Part shown: in pieces, positions 17,837 through 25,441 of the stretch
Position numbering within the stretch: position 1 is the first letter of the stretch
How the letters are laid out: each line of letters starts with the position of its first letter
Source of the DNA: JANQOH01 sp965200095
GTDB lineage: Bacteria > Pseudomonadota > Alphaproteobacteria > UBA7887
Direction of reading: 5' to 3'
DNA length: 64,000 nucleotides
Assembly (NCBI GenBank): GCA_965200095.1
Contig: OZ241350.1
Span: 1,984,001-2,048,000, forward strand
Notes under the pieces: model-generated
Seen by the model: only the letters and a program-made list of their open reading frames with translations
The model's database searches: none
What the model was told of the DNA's origin: nothing
Translations under genes and position numbers: made by a program

Positions 17837-18291
17837 AGGTCGATTCCGTGCTGGCGACGTGGTTCGGCGCGGGACTGCTGCCCCGGGCGCCGGGCACCTG
17901 GGGGTCGCTCGCCGCCCTGCCCTTCGCCTGGGCGATCGAAAGCGCCGCGGGGCGCGAAGGACTCGCGCTCGCCGCGGCGCTGGTCTTCGCCGTCGGCTGC
18001 GCGGTCGCTCACCGCCATGAGCGCCGCATCGGACAGCGCGACCCCGGGAGCATCGTCATCGACGAAGTCGCCGGTCAATGGCTGACCCTCGCCGCGGTCC
18101 CCGCGAGCGTCTGGAGCTACGCGGCGGGCTTCGCGCTGTTCCGCGCCGCCGACATTCTCAAACCCTGGCCGGCCCGCGTCGCCGAACGGCGGCTGCCGGG
18201 CGGACTCGCGGTCATGACGGACGATGTCGTCGCCGCCCTTTACGCCGGAGCGGCCCTGTGGGGCCTTGCAACCCTTTTTGCAGGGCTTTGA
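17833..18291 (+). CDS. pgpA: phosphatidylglycerophosphatase A
   Basis: GTG at 17833 overlaps the ispDF stop (GTGA) and begins KVDSVLATWFGAGLLPRAPGTWGSL, the PgpA hallmark. IVIDEVAGQWLTL and FRAADILKPWPA follow, and MTDDVVAALYAG lies near the C-terminus. The 152-residue inner-membrane enzyme removes phosphate from phosphatidylglycerophosphate to make phosphatidylglycerol. The ispDF-pgpA linkage is common in alphaproteobacteria, often followed by cinA, which is not present here. The last codons contain a hairpin that may serve as a terminator. Confidence 0.95.
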   Translation: MKVDSVLATWFGAGLLPRAPGTWGSLAALPFAWAIESAAGREGLALAAALVFAVGCAVAHRHERRIGQRDPGSIVIDEVAGQWLTLAAVPASVWSYAAGFALFRAADILKPWPARVAERRLPGGLAVMTDDVVAALYAGAALWGLATLFAGL

Positions 18292-18294
18292 TTT
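18264..18294 (+). terminator. possible terminator hairpin at pgpA 3' end
   Basis: CCTTGCAA (18264-18271) can pair with TTGCAGGG (18278-18285) through a 6-base loop, with one G-T wobble, followed by the modest T-rich stretch CTTTGATTT. It overlaps the last pgpA codons and precedes an AT-rich promoter-like region. The T tract is interrupted, so termination is only plausible. Confidence 0.3.
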
Positions 18295-18467
18295 GACATC
18301 CATATTATTCCCTTCATTCCAATACGATACACTCTATAGTTCATAATTTAGTTTGGATTTGTCGAGCTGGTGTCTCCTGTGGACCGCGGCGGCGCGAAGC
18401 GCTACAGTGCCCGCGGCTCCGCGCCCGGCGGGGAGCATTCCGGGGAAACGCAAGGGTCGAACGCGGC
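18292..18467 (+). promoter_or_regulatory. AT-rich intergenic region, likely promoter of the Tim44-like/mltA unit
   Basis: This 176-base gap contains the most AT-rich run in its surroundings (18290-18362), including TTGACA at 18293-18298 and TATAGT at 18335-18340. These two are not at canonical spacing from each other, so exact -35/-10 boxes cannot be assigned; TTCATT (18313-18318) lies 16 bases before TATAGT. No coding frame was credible. Confidence 0.3.
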
Positions 18468-19217
18468 ATGGACGCCAGCGGCTTCGTCGACATTCTCATC
18501 TTCGCGATGATCGCGTTGTTCCTTGTCTTTCGCCTGCGGTCGGTGCTCGGACGGCGCACCGGGCATGAGCGCCCGCCTGAAAACGTCCCGCCCGAAAACG
18601 TCCCGTCCGAAAACGCGCCGCCGGAAAACGTCCCGCGCGAGGTCGAGAACGCCCCCGATACGCCCGCCCGCATCCCCGACGCCGCGACTCCCCGGGGCGG
18701 CGAGACGCCGCCCCCCATTCCCCGCGCCGGGGCGACGACGGACCCCGCCGCGCCCGTCGCCAACCCGCTCGACGCCGGGCTTACGGAGCTGAAGATCGCG
18801 GATCCGGGTTTCGACGAGGCGGTGTTTCTGGAAGGCGCGCGCGGCGCGTTCGAACTCATCCTCGACGCCTTCGCCAGGGGAGACAAGGCGCGGCTGGAGC
18901 CGCTGCTCGCCGGCGACGTGTTCGACCGCTTCGCCAGCGAGATCGACCGCCGGGAGGCGCGCAAGGAAACCCTCGAGTCGGCGCTGGTGTCCTTTGTGTC
19001 CGCGGACCTGGTCGCCGCTACGGCGCGGGGAGACCGCGGGGGCGTCACCGTCCGCTTCGTCACCGATCAGATCAACGTCACGCGCAACGAGGAGGGCGAG
19101 GTCGTCGACGGCGACGAAACCGCCGTGTCGCGCGTGGTCGACATCTGGTCTTTCGATCGCAATCTCCCGTCCGACGACCCCAATTGGCGGCTTCTGCAAA
19201 CGCGCAGCGAGGGATAA
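18468..19217 (+). CDS. Tim44-like domain membrane protein (TimA-type)
   Basis: The 249-residue protein has an N-terminal membrane anchor (about residues 5-20, FVDILIFAMIALFLVFRLR), a low-complexity Pro/Glu/Asn linker (residues 31-105), then a Tim44/TIM44-like C-terminal domain. The domain includes FDEAVFLEGARGAFELIL and later VDIWSFDRNLPSDDPNWRL, its usual closing block. Alphaproteobacterial Tim44-like proteins are inner-membrane proteins related to the mitochondrial import motor subunit; their bacterial role is poorly defined. The linker is built on a 15-base tandem DNA repeat. The gene overlaps the lytic transglycosylase gene mltA by 34 bases, a common pairing in the class. Confidence 0.85.
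   Translation: MDASGFVDILIFAMIALFLVFRLRSVLGRRTGHERPPENVPPENVPSENAPPENVPREVENAPDTPARIPDAATPRGGETPPPIPRAGATTDPAAPVANPLDAGLTELKIADPGFDEAVFLEGARGAFELILDAFARGDKARLEPLLAGDVFDRFASEIDRREARKETLESALVSFVSADLVAATARGDRGGVTVRFVTDQINVTRNEEGEVVDGDETAVSRVVDIWSFDRNLPSDDPNWRLLQTRSEG
18579..18638 (+). repeat. 15-base tandem repeat, 4 copies, in the Tim44-like linker
   Basis: Four consecutive 15-base units of the type GAAAACGTCCCGCCC run from 18579 to 18638; unit 3 (18609-18623) differs most. In frame they encode repeats of ENVPP, ENVPS, ENAPP and ENVPR within the disordered linker. Being a multiple of three, slippage would change linker length without breaking the frame. Confidence 0.85.
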
Positions 19218-20377
19218 TCGCGCCGCTGCGGGCGGCAGCGCTCGCGGCGGGCATGGCGGGCCTCGCCGCCTGCGCCGCCGAGCGTGGACCCGGAGACGGC
19301 GCGGTCGAGTGGACGCCGGTCCCCTTCCCGGCCCTGCCCGGCTGGGCGGAAGACCGGCATGACGAAGCGGCGGAGGCGCTGCGACGCTCCTGCGAACATC
19401 TCGACACGCTTCCCGATTCGCGCTCGCTGGGCGCCGGCGGCGTCGCCGGCGCCGCCGGCGACTGGCGGCCGATCTGCCGCGCCCTCGCCGCGCTCGGCGA
19501 CGGCGCGGCGAGGGATTTCTTCGAGCGCTGGTTCGTCCCCTACGGCGCCGCCGTCGAAGGCCTCTTCACCGGCTATTACGAACCGACCCTCGCGGCCTCG
19601 ACAACGCCGTCCGATGTCTATGCAACGCCGCTTTACGCACGCCCCGACGACCTCGTGTCGGTGGCGCTCGGCGACTTCCGCGCCGACTTCGCGGGCGAGC
19701 GCATTGCCGGGCGCGTAATCGACGGTCGCCTGCGCCCCTATCCGTCGCGCGGCGACATCGTCGCGGGAACACTGGCCGGACGGGGGCTCGAAATCGCCTG
19801 GGTCGCCGACCCGGTGGACGCATTCTTCCTTCAGATACAGGGGTCGGGCCGCCTCGCCCTGCCCGACGGGCGAGTCGTGCGGGTCGGCTACGATGGCCAG
19901 AACGGGCGCCCCTACACCGCCATCGGACGCGTCCTCGTCGAGGAGGGCGCGCTTGCCCGCGAAGCGGTCTCGATGCAATCGATCCGGGCCTGGCTGGCCG
20001 CTCACCCCGACCGGGCCGAAGGGATCATGAACGCAAATTCGTCCTATGTGTTCTTCCGACGTCTTGCCGGCGACGGTCCCATCGGCGCGCAAGGCGTCGC
20101 CCTGACGCCGCGGCGGTCGATCGCGGTCGATCCGCGCTTCGTCCCCTATTCCGTGCCGGTATGGCTCGACGTCACGGCGCCGACGCCCGACGGCGGCGCG
20201 AGCGCGTTGCGCAGCCTCATGATCGCACAGGACACCGGCGGCGCGATCCGGGGGCCGGTTCGCGGCGACGTATTCTGGGGCGCGGGCGAGGACGCGGCCG
20301 CCGTCGCCGGACGGATGAACGACCGCGGCCGCTGGTGGCTCCTGCTGCCGCGCGCCCTTGCGCGGCAAGGCGCATAA
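19184..20377 (+). CDS. mltA: membrane-bound lytic murein transglycosylase A (MltA)
   Basis: The protein has a lipoprotein-like N-terminus ending in lipobox LAAC near residue 30, then MltA signatures. These are GLFTGYYEPTLAAS, the double-psi barrel block FLQIQGSGRLALPDG, YTAIGRVLVEEG and, near the C-terminus, the 3D domain with LMIAQDTGGAIRGPVRGDVFWG containing the catalytic Asp. MltA cleaves peptidoglycan to 1,6-anhydromuropeptides at the outer membrane. The start is uncertain: the frame opens at a TTG (19184) overlapping the upstream gene by 34 bases, while a GAGGG ribosome-like site at 19209-19213 points to an initiation codon slightly downstream. A strong hairpin (20352-20373) lies in its 3' end. 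Confidence 0.92.
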   Translation: MAASANAQRGIIAPLRAAALAAGMAGLAACAAERGPGDGAVEWTPVPFPALPGWAEDRHDEAAEALRRSCEHLDTLPDSRSLGAGGVAGAAGDWRPICRALAALGDGAARDFFERWFVPYGAAVEGLFTGYYEPTLAASTTPSDVYATPLYARPDDLVSVALGDFRADFAGERIAGRVIDGRLRPYPSRGDIVAGTLAGRGLEIAWVADPVDAFFLQIQGSGRLALPDGRVVRVGYDGQNGRPYTAIGRVLVEEGALAREAVSMQSIRAWLAAHPDRAEGIMNANSSYVFFRRLAGDGPIGAQGVALTPRRSIAVDPRFVPYSVPVWLDVTAPTPDGGASALRSLMIAQDTGGAIRGPVRGDVFWGAGEDAAAVAGRMNDRGRWWLLLPRALARQGA

Positions 20378-20392
20378 CGCGCCGCCCCCGGT

Positions 20393-21172
20393 TCAGGGGC
20401 GACCCCGGGCGATGAAATGCGGATTCTCGAAACCCGGCTTGCCATAGGCAAGCGCCGCCCCGTCGCCGGTGAGTACGCGCCCCCCGGCGGCGGCAAGCAC
20501 CGCATGGCCGGCGGCCGTGTCCCATTCCATGGTCCGGCCGAACCGCGGGTAGACGTCCGCTGCGCCTTCGGCGACGAGGCAGAACTTCAGAGACGATCCG
20601 ATCCGTGTCGTTCGCGCGACGCCGGCCCCGGCGAGCCAGGCATCGGTCGCGAGGTCGCGGTGAGAGCGGCTCGCCAGGGCGATGGAGCCTTCGTCCGGCG
20701 CCGTGCGCGCGGCGATGGCGCGGCGCGCGCCGGCAGCGTCCTCGCGCCACGCGCCGACGCCCTCGACGCCGCCGAAGCACACCCCTCGCGCCGGCGCGCC
20801 GACGACGCCCAGCACCGGCCGGCCCGACGCGACGAGGGCTACGTTGACCGTGTATTCGTCGCGCCCGGCGATGAACTCGCGGGTGCCGTCCAGCGGGTCG
20901 ACGAGCCAGAACCGCGGCCACGCGAAATCCGGCCCCGCGCAGGTTTCGGGGCTTTCCTCGGCGACGACGGGAATATCGGGGGCGAGCGTCGACAGCCGCT
21001 CGACGATCAGCCGATTGGCGGCTTCGTCGGCGTCGGTGACCGGGGTGGAATCGGCCTTGCGGCGCACCCGCGCGCCGCGTCGCGCAATGGCGCGGATCAG
21101 CGTTCCCGCCTCGCGGACGATCTCCATGACCGCCTCCGCGGCGATCCCCTCCGCCGGGACCGGCGCATTCAT
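20393..21172 (-). CDS. cysQ: 3'(2'),5'-bisphosphate nucleotidase CysQ
   Basis: The 259-residue inositol-monophosphatase-fold enzyme shows TPVTDADEAANRLI, EESPE (metal-binding Glu), the hallmark DPLDGTREFIAGRDEYTVN and, near the end, MEWDTAAGHAVLAAAGG. CysQ degrades 3'-phosphoadenosine 5'-phosphate from sulfate assimilation and transfer reactions. The ATG overlaps by 4 bases with a weak upstream frame (21169-21540). Convergent with mltA. Length and motifs are normal for the CysQ branch rather than general inositol monophosphatases. Confidence 0.94.
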   Translation of the reverse strand: MNAPVPAEGIAAEAVMEIVREAGTLIRAIARRGARVRRKADSTPVTDADEAANRLIVERLSTLAPDIPVVAEESPETCAGPDFAWPRFWLVDPLDGTREFIAGRDEYTVNVALVASGRPVLGVVGAPARGVCFGGVEGVGAWREDAAGARRAIAARTAPDEGSIALASRSHRDLATDAWLAGAGVARTTRIGSSLKFCLVAEGAADVYPRFGRTMEWDTAAGHAVLAAAGGRVLTGDGAALAYGKPGFENPHFIARGRP

Positions 21173-21540
21173 CGCGGCGGCGACAGCGCGGCGACAACCG
21201 CCGCGAGATCGAACGCCGTCGCGTTGTCCGGCGTGGCGCGGAAGAGCGCGCCGACGGGAGCGTTGCTCCGCGGATAGCCGGGCGGGACTGTCGGCCGACC
21301 GATGTCCTTGTCATTGAGGACATCGGCGGCAATGCCGATATCCTCCCCCTCGCGGCCGTTGACATGCGCGATGCGCGCGCTCCGTCGCCGCATCGGGCCG
21401 GGCGACGGCTCCTCGATCCGCGTCTGCCGGACCTCCCGGCGCCGGCGCGCGGAACGACCCGGGTCCAGGACAGGAGACCGCGTATTCGCCTCGAATCTCC
21501 CGGGTTTTTCGGCCGGCCGGGCGGCCTCGTTCCGGCGCAT
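21169..21540 (-). CDS. hypothetical protein, weakly supported (123 aa)
   Basis: This open frame fills the only long gap between cysQ and the O-antigen-ligase-like gene and its stop overlaps the cysQ start by 4 bases, which favours a real, coupled gene. The N-terminal half is Arg/Glu/Pro-rich and looks like out-of-frame translation. The C-terminal 65 residues (from HVNGREGEDIGIAADV to AFDLAAVVAALSPP) look more protein-like. A shorter gene starting at an internal codon, or a remnant of a longer protein, are both possible. No family recognised. Confidence 0.3.
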   Translation of the reverse strand: MRRNEAARPAEKPGRFEANTRSPVLDPGRSARRRREVRQTRIEEPSPGPMRRRSARIAHVNGREGEDIGIAADVLNDKDIGRPTVPPGYPRSNAPVGALFRATPDNATAFDLAAVVAALSPPR

Positions 21541-21570
21541 GGCGGCCTCTCCGTCCCGCGCGCCCGGCCG

Positions 21571-22941
21571 TCAGTCCACAGACGCCGGTCGCGGCGCGCG
21601 CGCCGTCAGGACGGCGCTTGCGGCGACCAGGCCCAGGGTCGCCAGCCACCACCCCTGCCAGACGCCGAAACCGACCAGGAACGGCACGCTCATCGCCGCG
21701 AGGGCGCCGGCGGCCCCGGCGCGCGACGGAACGGAGGCGCGGGCGCGCAGGAACGCGGCGCCGATTCCGGCGAGGACAAGCATCAGAGCCGCTACTCCCG
21801 GCGCCCCGAGTTCGAGCCATATCTGAAGCACGGCATTATGCGGGTGCAGGCGCATCGCCTCCATCTCCGCGACGGCGGAGCTCGCGCCGGGCGCGATATC
21901 GCCGATGATGTCGCCGCGGTCGGCGATGGTCCGCGAGGCGTCGTATCCCGCGCCGAGGAGGCCGGCCGACGACATCTCCGACGCCGCATAGCTCCACATC
22001 CCCACCCGGTGCTCCCAGGTCCGCGGCAGCGAAGGCGACAGTGCGCGCGCCGCCTCGACGGTGAACCACTGCGCCGACACGGTGGGCGCCGCCGCGGCGT
22101 AACCGATCAGCAAGGCGACCGCGGCGACGGGCGCCGCGCGCGGCCAGCGCAACGTCAGGGCGAAGCACGCGCCGCCCGCGATCATCGCGGCGGTCGCCGC
22201 GTTGTGCGACAGGGGGGAGATGCTGGCGAAGGCCGCAATCGCCATCGCCGTCGCCATCCATCGACGCCCTCGGCTCCACAGCTGCCCCGCCGCGGGCCAC
22301 ACCATTCCCGCCAGGAGCACGTTGCCGGTGGCGATGACGTCGCCTGCGTCCCGCCCGCCGATGGGAGGCGCCGCCCCCCATGTCGGCAGCGGCAAGGTCG
22401 GTCCGGCCTCGCCCGTCGAGAACGCGTACCATACGCGCAACACCCATCCTCCGGTGGCCAGCTGGAACGCGAACAATGCGACGGTCGCCCACACCGTCGC
22501 GATGAGGCGTCCCGCGAGCGCGGCGCGCGGCGCGTCTTCGAGGGCGCCCAGGGACACCGCGAGGAGCAGTCCCAGCGGCACGAGAACGAGACGGGTCGCC
22601 GCGCGCAGGGGGTCGGGCTCCGGCGCGAAGGAGAGAGTCGCGAGAGCCCACGCGCAGAGCGACGCGCAACCGAGGGCGGCGAGTCGATGGCGTCGCCACG
22701 TCTCGCCCACGACGGACCGCCGCAGATTGGCGAGAGCCGCCAGCAGGAAGGCGAGGAAAAGCCCGTTATGGGCAAAGGCCGCCAACGGCGCCAGGGCGAA
22801 CAGCGCCGCGCCGGTCGCCGCCACGCGGGGACCGTAGCGCCCTGTGCGCGGCCCTTCGGCGACGGGAATCGGCTTCGGCAAACCGCAGACGCTCCGCGTT
22901 TCGGGGCGCGGCGCGCCGACGCCGCGCCCGGAGCGTAGCAC
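21571..22941 (-). CDS. O-antigen ligase / Wzy-like polymerase family membrane protein
   Basis: This polytopic protein has about 10-12 hydrophobic segments and the Wzy_C family block RLHPHNAVLQIWLELGAPG near residue 390, with the preceding EHRVGMWSYAASEM region typical of the large periplasmic loop. The family includes WaaL ligases and Wzy polymerases that handle undecaprenyl-linked glycans. The start is uncertain: GTG at 22941 (456 aa) was chosen, GTG at 22824 (417 aa) is also plausible; longer versions would run into the divergent KASIII gene. No glycosyltransferase cluster surrounds it, so its glycan substrate is unknown. Confidence 0.75.
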   Translation of the reverse strand: MLRSGRGVGAPRPETRSVCGLPKPIPVAEGPRTGRYGPRVAATGAALFALAPLAAFAHNGLFLAFLLAALANLRRSVVGETWRRHRLAALGCASLCAWALATLSFAPEPDPLRAATRLVLVPLGLLLAVSLGALEDAPRAALAGRLIATVWATVALFAFQLATGGWVLRVWYAFSTGEAGPTLPLPTWGAAPPIGGRDAGDVIATGNVLLAGMVWPAAGQLWSRGRRWMATAMAIAAFASISPLSHNAATAAMIAGGACFALTLRWPRAAPVAAVALLIGYAAAAPTVSAQWFTVEAARALSPSLPRTWEHRVGMWSYAASEMSSAGLLGAGYDASRTIADRGDIIGDIAPGASSAVAEMEAMRLHPHNAVLQIWLELGAPGVAALMLVLAGIGAAFLRARASVPSRAGAAGALAAMSVPFLVGFGVWQGWWLATLGLVAASAVLTARAPRPASVD

Positions 22942-23032
22942 GCTCCCGCCTTCGCGATCGACGGGAAACGCTGGCCTTTTCAACGCGGTTCGGCTAATTC
23001 CCGCGCTTTGGACGAACCTGAAAGACCGTCCC

Positions 23033-24022
23033 GTGTTCGACAATTCCCCGACAGCGCCGGGCATCGCCGCCGTGGCGAGCTACCTGCCCGAAGCGGTGCT
23101 GACCAACGACTCGCTGGTGGAGCGCTTCGGTTTCGACCGCGCCTTCCTCGACGAGAAGATCGGCGTGCGCGAGCGCCACATCGCCGCCGAGGACGAAGCC
23201 GTGTCGGACATGGCGGTAAAGGCGGCGGAAGCCCTGTTCGCCCGCGTCGACATGGCGCGCGAGGCGGTGGACCTGCTGGTGCTGTGCACCCAGAACCCGG
23301 ACTACCGCCTGCCGGCCACGGCCAATATCGTTCAAAACCGGCTCGGACTGGCCGACACCACCGCCGCGTTCGACATCAACCAGGGCTGTTCGGGCTATGT
23401 CTACGGGCTGGCTGTGGTCCAGTCGATGATGCTCGCTCACGGCTTCTCCGCGGCGCTGCTGCTGACGGCCGACGGCTATACCAAGGTCATGAACCCCGGC
23501 GATCGGGCGACGGCGCCCCTGTTCGGCGACGGCGCGGCGGCGACTCTGCTGACCGCCGGGGCGCCGGGGCGAATCGGCCGCTTCACCTTCGGGTCGGACG
23601 GCGCCGGCGCCGACGACCTCATCGTCCGCGGCGGCGGCAGCCGCCACCCGGACATGCCCGCCGCGGGGCCGGGAGCGCTCTACATGAACGGCCGCGCGAT
23701 CCTCAAATTCATGATCCGCCGCGTTCCCGCCGATGTCGATCGCTGCCTCGCTCTCAACGAACTGGAGCGCGGCGACATCGACGCCTTCGTATTCCATCAG
23801 GCGAGCGGTCACATGATCGCGTCGCTGACCCGCGAGATGGCGCTGGCGCCGGACAAGGTTCCGGTGGAGATCGCCGATTGCGCCAACACCGTATCCTCCA
23901 CGGTGCCTATCGTTCTCGAACGGCTCGGCGGAGCGCCCGCTCTCGCCGGCAAGACGTTGCTGCTGTGCGGGTTCGGGGTGGGCCTGTCGTGGTGCTCGAC
24001 GGTGGTGCGCTTCGACGGCTGA
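23033..24022 (+). CDS. 3-oxoacyl-ACP synthase III (KASIII) family protein
   Basis: GTG at 23033 gives 329 residues beginning at the expected GIAAVASYLPEAVLTND. The thiolase-fold catalytic Cys119 lies in DINQGCSGYVYGL, His255 in VFHQASGHM and Asn285 in CANTVSSTVP, so the Cys-His-Asn triad is complete. The region after the Asn (NTVSST) differs from the housekeeping FabH form (GNTSAA), and the gene is not next to plsX, so it is more likely a specialised condensing enzyme than primary FabH. It is divergent from the O-antigen-ligase-like gene and convergent with pqqA. Substrate unknown. Confidence 0.82.
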   Translation: MFDNSPTAPGIAAVASYLPEAVLTNDSLVERFGFDRAFLDEKIGVRERHIAAEDEAVSDMAVKAAEALFARVDMAREAVDLLVLCTQNPDYRLPATANIVQNRLGLADTTAAFDINQGCSGYVYGLAVVQSMMLAHGFSAALLLTADGYTKVMNPGDRATAPLFGDGAAATLLTAGAPGRIGRFTFGSDGAGADDLIVRGGGSRHPDMPAAGPGALYMNGRAILKFMIRRVPADVDRCLALNELERGDIDAFVFHQASGHMIASLTREMALAPDKVPVEIADCANTVSSTVPIVLERLGGAPALAGKTLLLCGFGVGLSWCSTVVRFDG

Positions 24023-24036
24023 AGGCCGGACGAACG

Positions 24037-24066
24037 AAAACCGCCGGCCCCTTGCGGAGCCGGCGG
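24037..24066 (-). terminator. Rho-independent terminator downstream of pqqA
   Basis: On the minus strand CCGCCGGC pairs with GCCGGCGG across a 10-base loop (perfect 8-bp GC stem, plus-strand positions 24041-24048 and 24059-24066) and is followed by TTTT. It begins about 23 bases after the pqqA stop. It may also end the convergent KASIII transcript, although the plus-strand side has no T tract. Confidence 0.65.
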
Positions 24067-24088
24067 CTTGTCGCTGCGACGGGCGCGC

Positions 24089-24163
24089 CTAGAGGTCGGC
24101 GCAGGCGTAGCAGTTGATTTCGAGGCCGACGGCCACTTCGACGATCACGGGCCTGGTCCACAT
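24089..24163 (-). CDS. pqqA: PQQ precursor peptide PqqA (24 aa)
   Basis: ATG at 24163 is preceded by a strong ribosome site (GGAGGGATCTCCC then ATG) and encodes 24 residues starting MWTRPVIVEV and containing GLEINCYACADL. Glu15 and Tyr19, spaced ExxxY, are exactly the residues that PqqE crosslinks to build pyrroloquinoline quinone, and length and the N-terminal Trp/Pro match PqqA. The peptide carries two Cys (18 and 21), which is unusual. A terminator follows, so it is transcribed as a short unit, with a LysR gene 144 bases upstream on the same strand. pqqB, C, D and E are not in this window. Assignment rests on the motif and ribosome site. Confidence 0.85.
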   Translation of the reverse strand: MWTRPVIVEVAVGLEINCYACADL

Positions 24164-24307
24164 GGGAGATCCCTCCGGTCGGTGTTTCCGCAACGGCGCC
24201 GCGGCCCTCGGCCGCAGCCCGCAACGCTCACTCTAGCGGCGTCCGACTGCCGTGCGAGCTATCGCCGCTATTCCGAAACCCTATAGGCCGGCGCGGGCGC
24301 AAGCCGC

Positions 24308-25342
24308 CTAGAGCGCGCGCACCAACCGGGGCATGCTCTCGATCGGCGGCAACTCCACCGCGCCGCCGGTCTCCCGCAACACCCGAAGGAAACTGGCGTA
24401 GGGCTCGACGGAAACATATTGCGAGGGAATGAACGCCGCGATCTCCCGGTCCGGAAGGCCGGTGCGGTAGAGGGTCACGTCGAAGGTCCGCCCCGGGCCG
24501 ACCGCCGCGGTCAACGCCGGCACGACCGCCACCCCCAGCCCCTCCTGCACCATCGACAGCGCCACTTCATAGGTCCGCGACTGCGCCACCACGCGGTAAT
24601 GCGGCAGCACGTGCCGGTACCAGTCCTCGATGCGTTTCTTGTGCTGGTTGCCGAAATTGAACTGGATGGTGCTGTTGATCACCGCACGGTCGGCCGCGAC
24701 GAGGTCGGTGTCGACATCGACCACCTCGTGCAGATCGATCCCGTTCGGCACGGCGAGCACGTAGGGGTCGCGACACACCGCCGCGCGGTGGAAGGATGTG
24801 CCCGTCGCCGCCTGCGAATCGGTCGCGAGCAGGGCAAGGTTCAACCGCCGGCCGTAGAGGAGGTCGACCGCTTCCGCGGGCGCTGTCTCGTGAATGTCGA
24901 GTTCGAGTTCGGGGAACTGCGCGCCGAGCCCCCGGAGCGCTTCGGGGAGGATATTGCGCGCGATCGAGCTCAGCGCGCCGACGGCGATGACGCCGCGGGC
25001 GCCGGAAGCGTATTCCTCGAGGCCGACCAGCGCTTCCTCGACGCTGGAAAGGATGAGCTCGGCCTTGCGCAGCAGGAAGCGCCCGGCGTCGGTCAGGGTC
25101 AGTTCGTTGCGCGCCCGCGCGCGGTTGCGGTCGAAGAGCGGCGTGCCGATCTCCTCTTCGAGTCGGGAAATCTGCTGCGACATCGAAGGCTGCGCCAAAT
25201 CCACCAATTTGCTCGCTCTGGTGAACGAGCGCGCCTGCGCCACCGCCCAGAAGATGCGCAGCTGGCGCAGCGTCACGGCGCTCGCGTCGACGACGACGCG
25301 CGGCGCTTCGGCGCTCGCCCGCACAGCCGTGTTCCTTGCCAT
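24308..25342 (-). CDS. LysR family transcriptional regulator
   Basis: The 344-residue protein has a winged HTH at residues about 24-85 (LRQLRIFWAVAQARSFTRAS, AQPSMSQQISRLEEEIGTPLF) and a periplasmic-binding-like effector domain. It resembles the CysB/CbbR-like LysR group by general pattern only. The gene lies upstream of pqqA in the same direction with a 144-base gap and could regulate or be cotranscribed with it (inference). On its other side, 99 bases separate it from the pseudo-HtrA gene, also minus strand. The effector is unknown. Confidence 0.88.
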   Translation of the reverse strand: MARNTAVRASAEAPRVVVDASAVTLRQLRIFWAVAQARSFTRASKLVDLAQPSMSQQISRLEEEIGTPLFDRNRARARNELTLTDAGRFLLRKAELILSSVEEALVGLEEYASGARGVIAVGALSSIARNILPEALRGLGAQFPELELDIHETAPAEAVDLLYGRRLNLALLATDSQAATGTSFHRAAVCRDPYVLAVPNGIDLHEVVDVDTDLVAADRAVINSTIQFNFGNQHKKRIEDWYRHVLPHYRVVAQSRTYEVALSMVQEGLGVAVVPALTAAVGPGRTFDVTLYRTGLPDREIAAFIPSQYVSVEPYASFLRVLRETGGAVELPPIESMPRLVRAL

Positions 25343-25441
25343 GAATCCCGAACCCGCCGCGCCTGTCCGAAAGACCGTCCCGGGACCGTAAGCGGCGGGT
25401 TTCGCCGCTTCAAGCGATAACCGCTATTGGCGTCGCCGGGG

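Noticed and set aside
18579..18638. Short regularly spaced repeats considered as a CRISPR array
   Set aside because: Units are directly adjacent without spacers and are in frame within a protein linker.
20352..20373. Strong hairpin at the 3' end of mltA considered as an intrinsic terminator
   Set aside because: It lies entirely within the coding region, contains a bulge and is not followed by a T tract.
22941..23064. N-terminal extension of the O-antigen-ligase-like protein
   Set aside because: It overlaps the divergent KASIII gene start and encodes a non-hydrophobic, Arg/Pro-rich stretch; an internal GTG is more likely.
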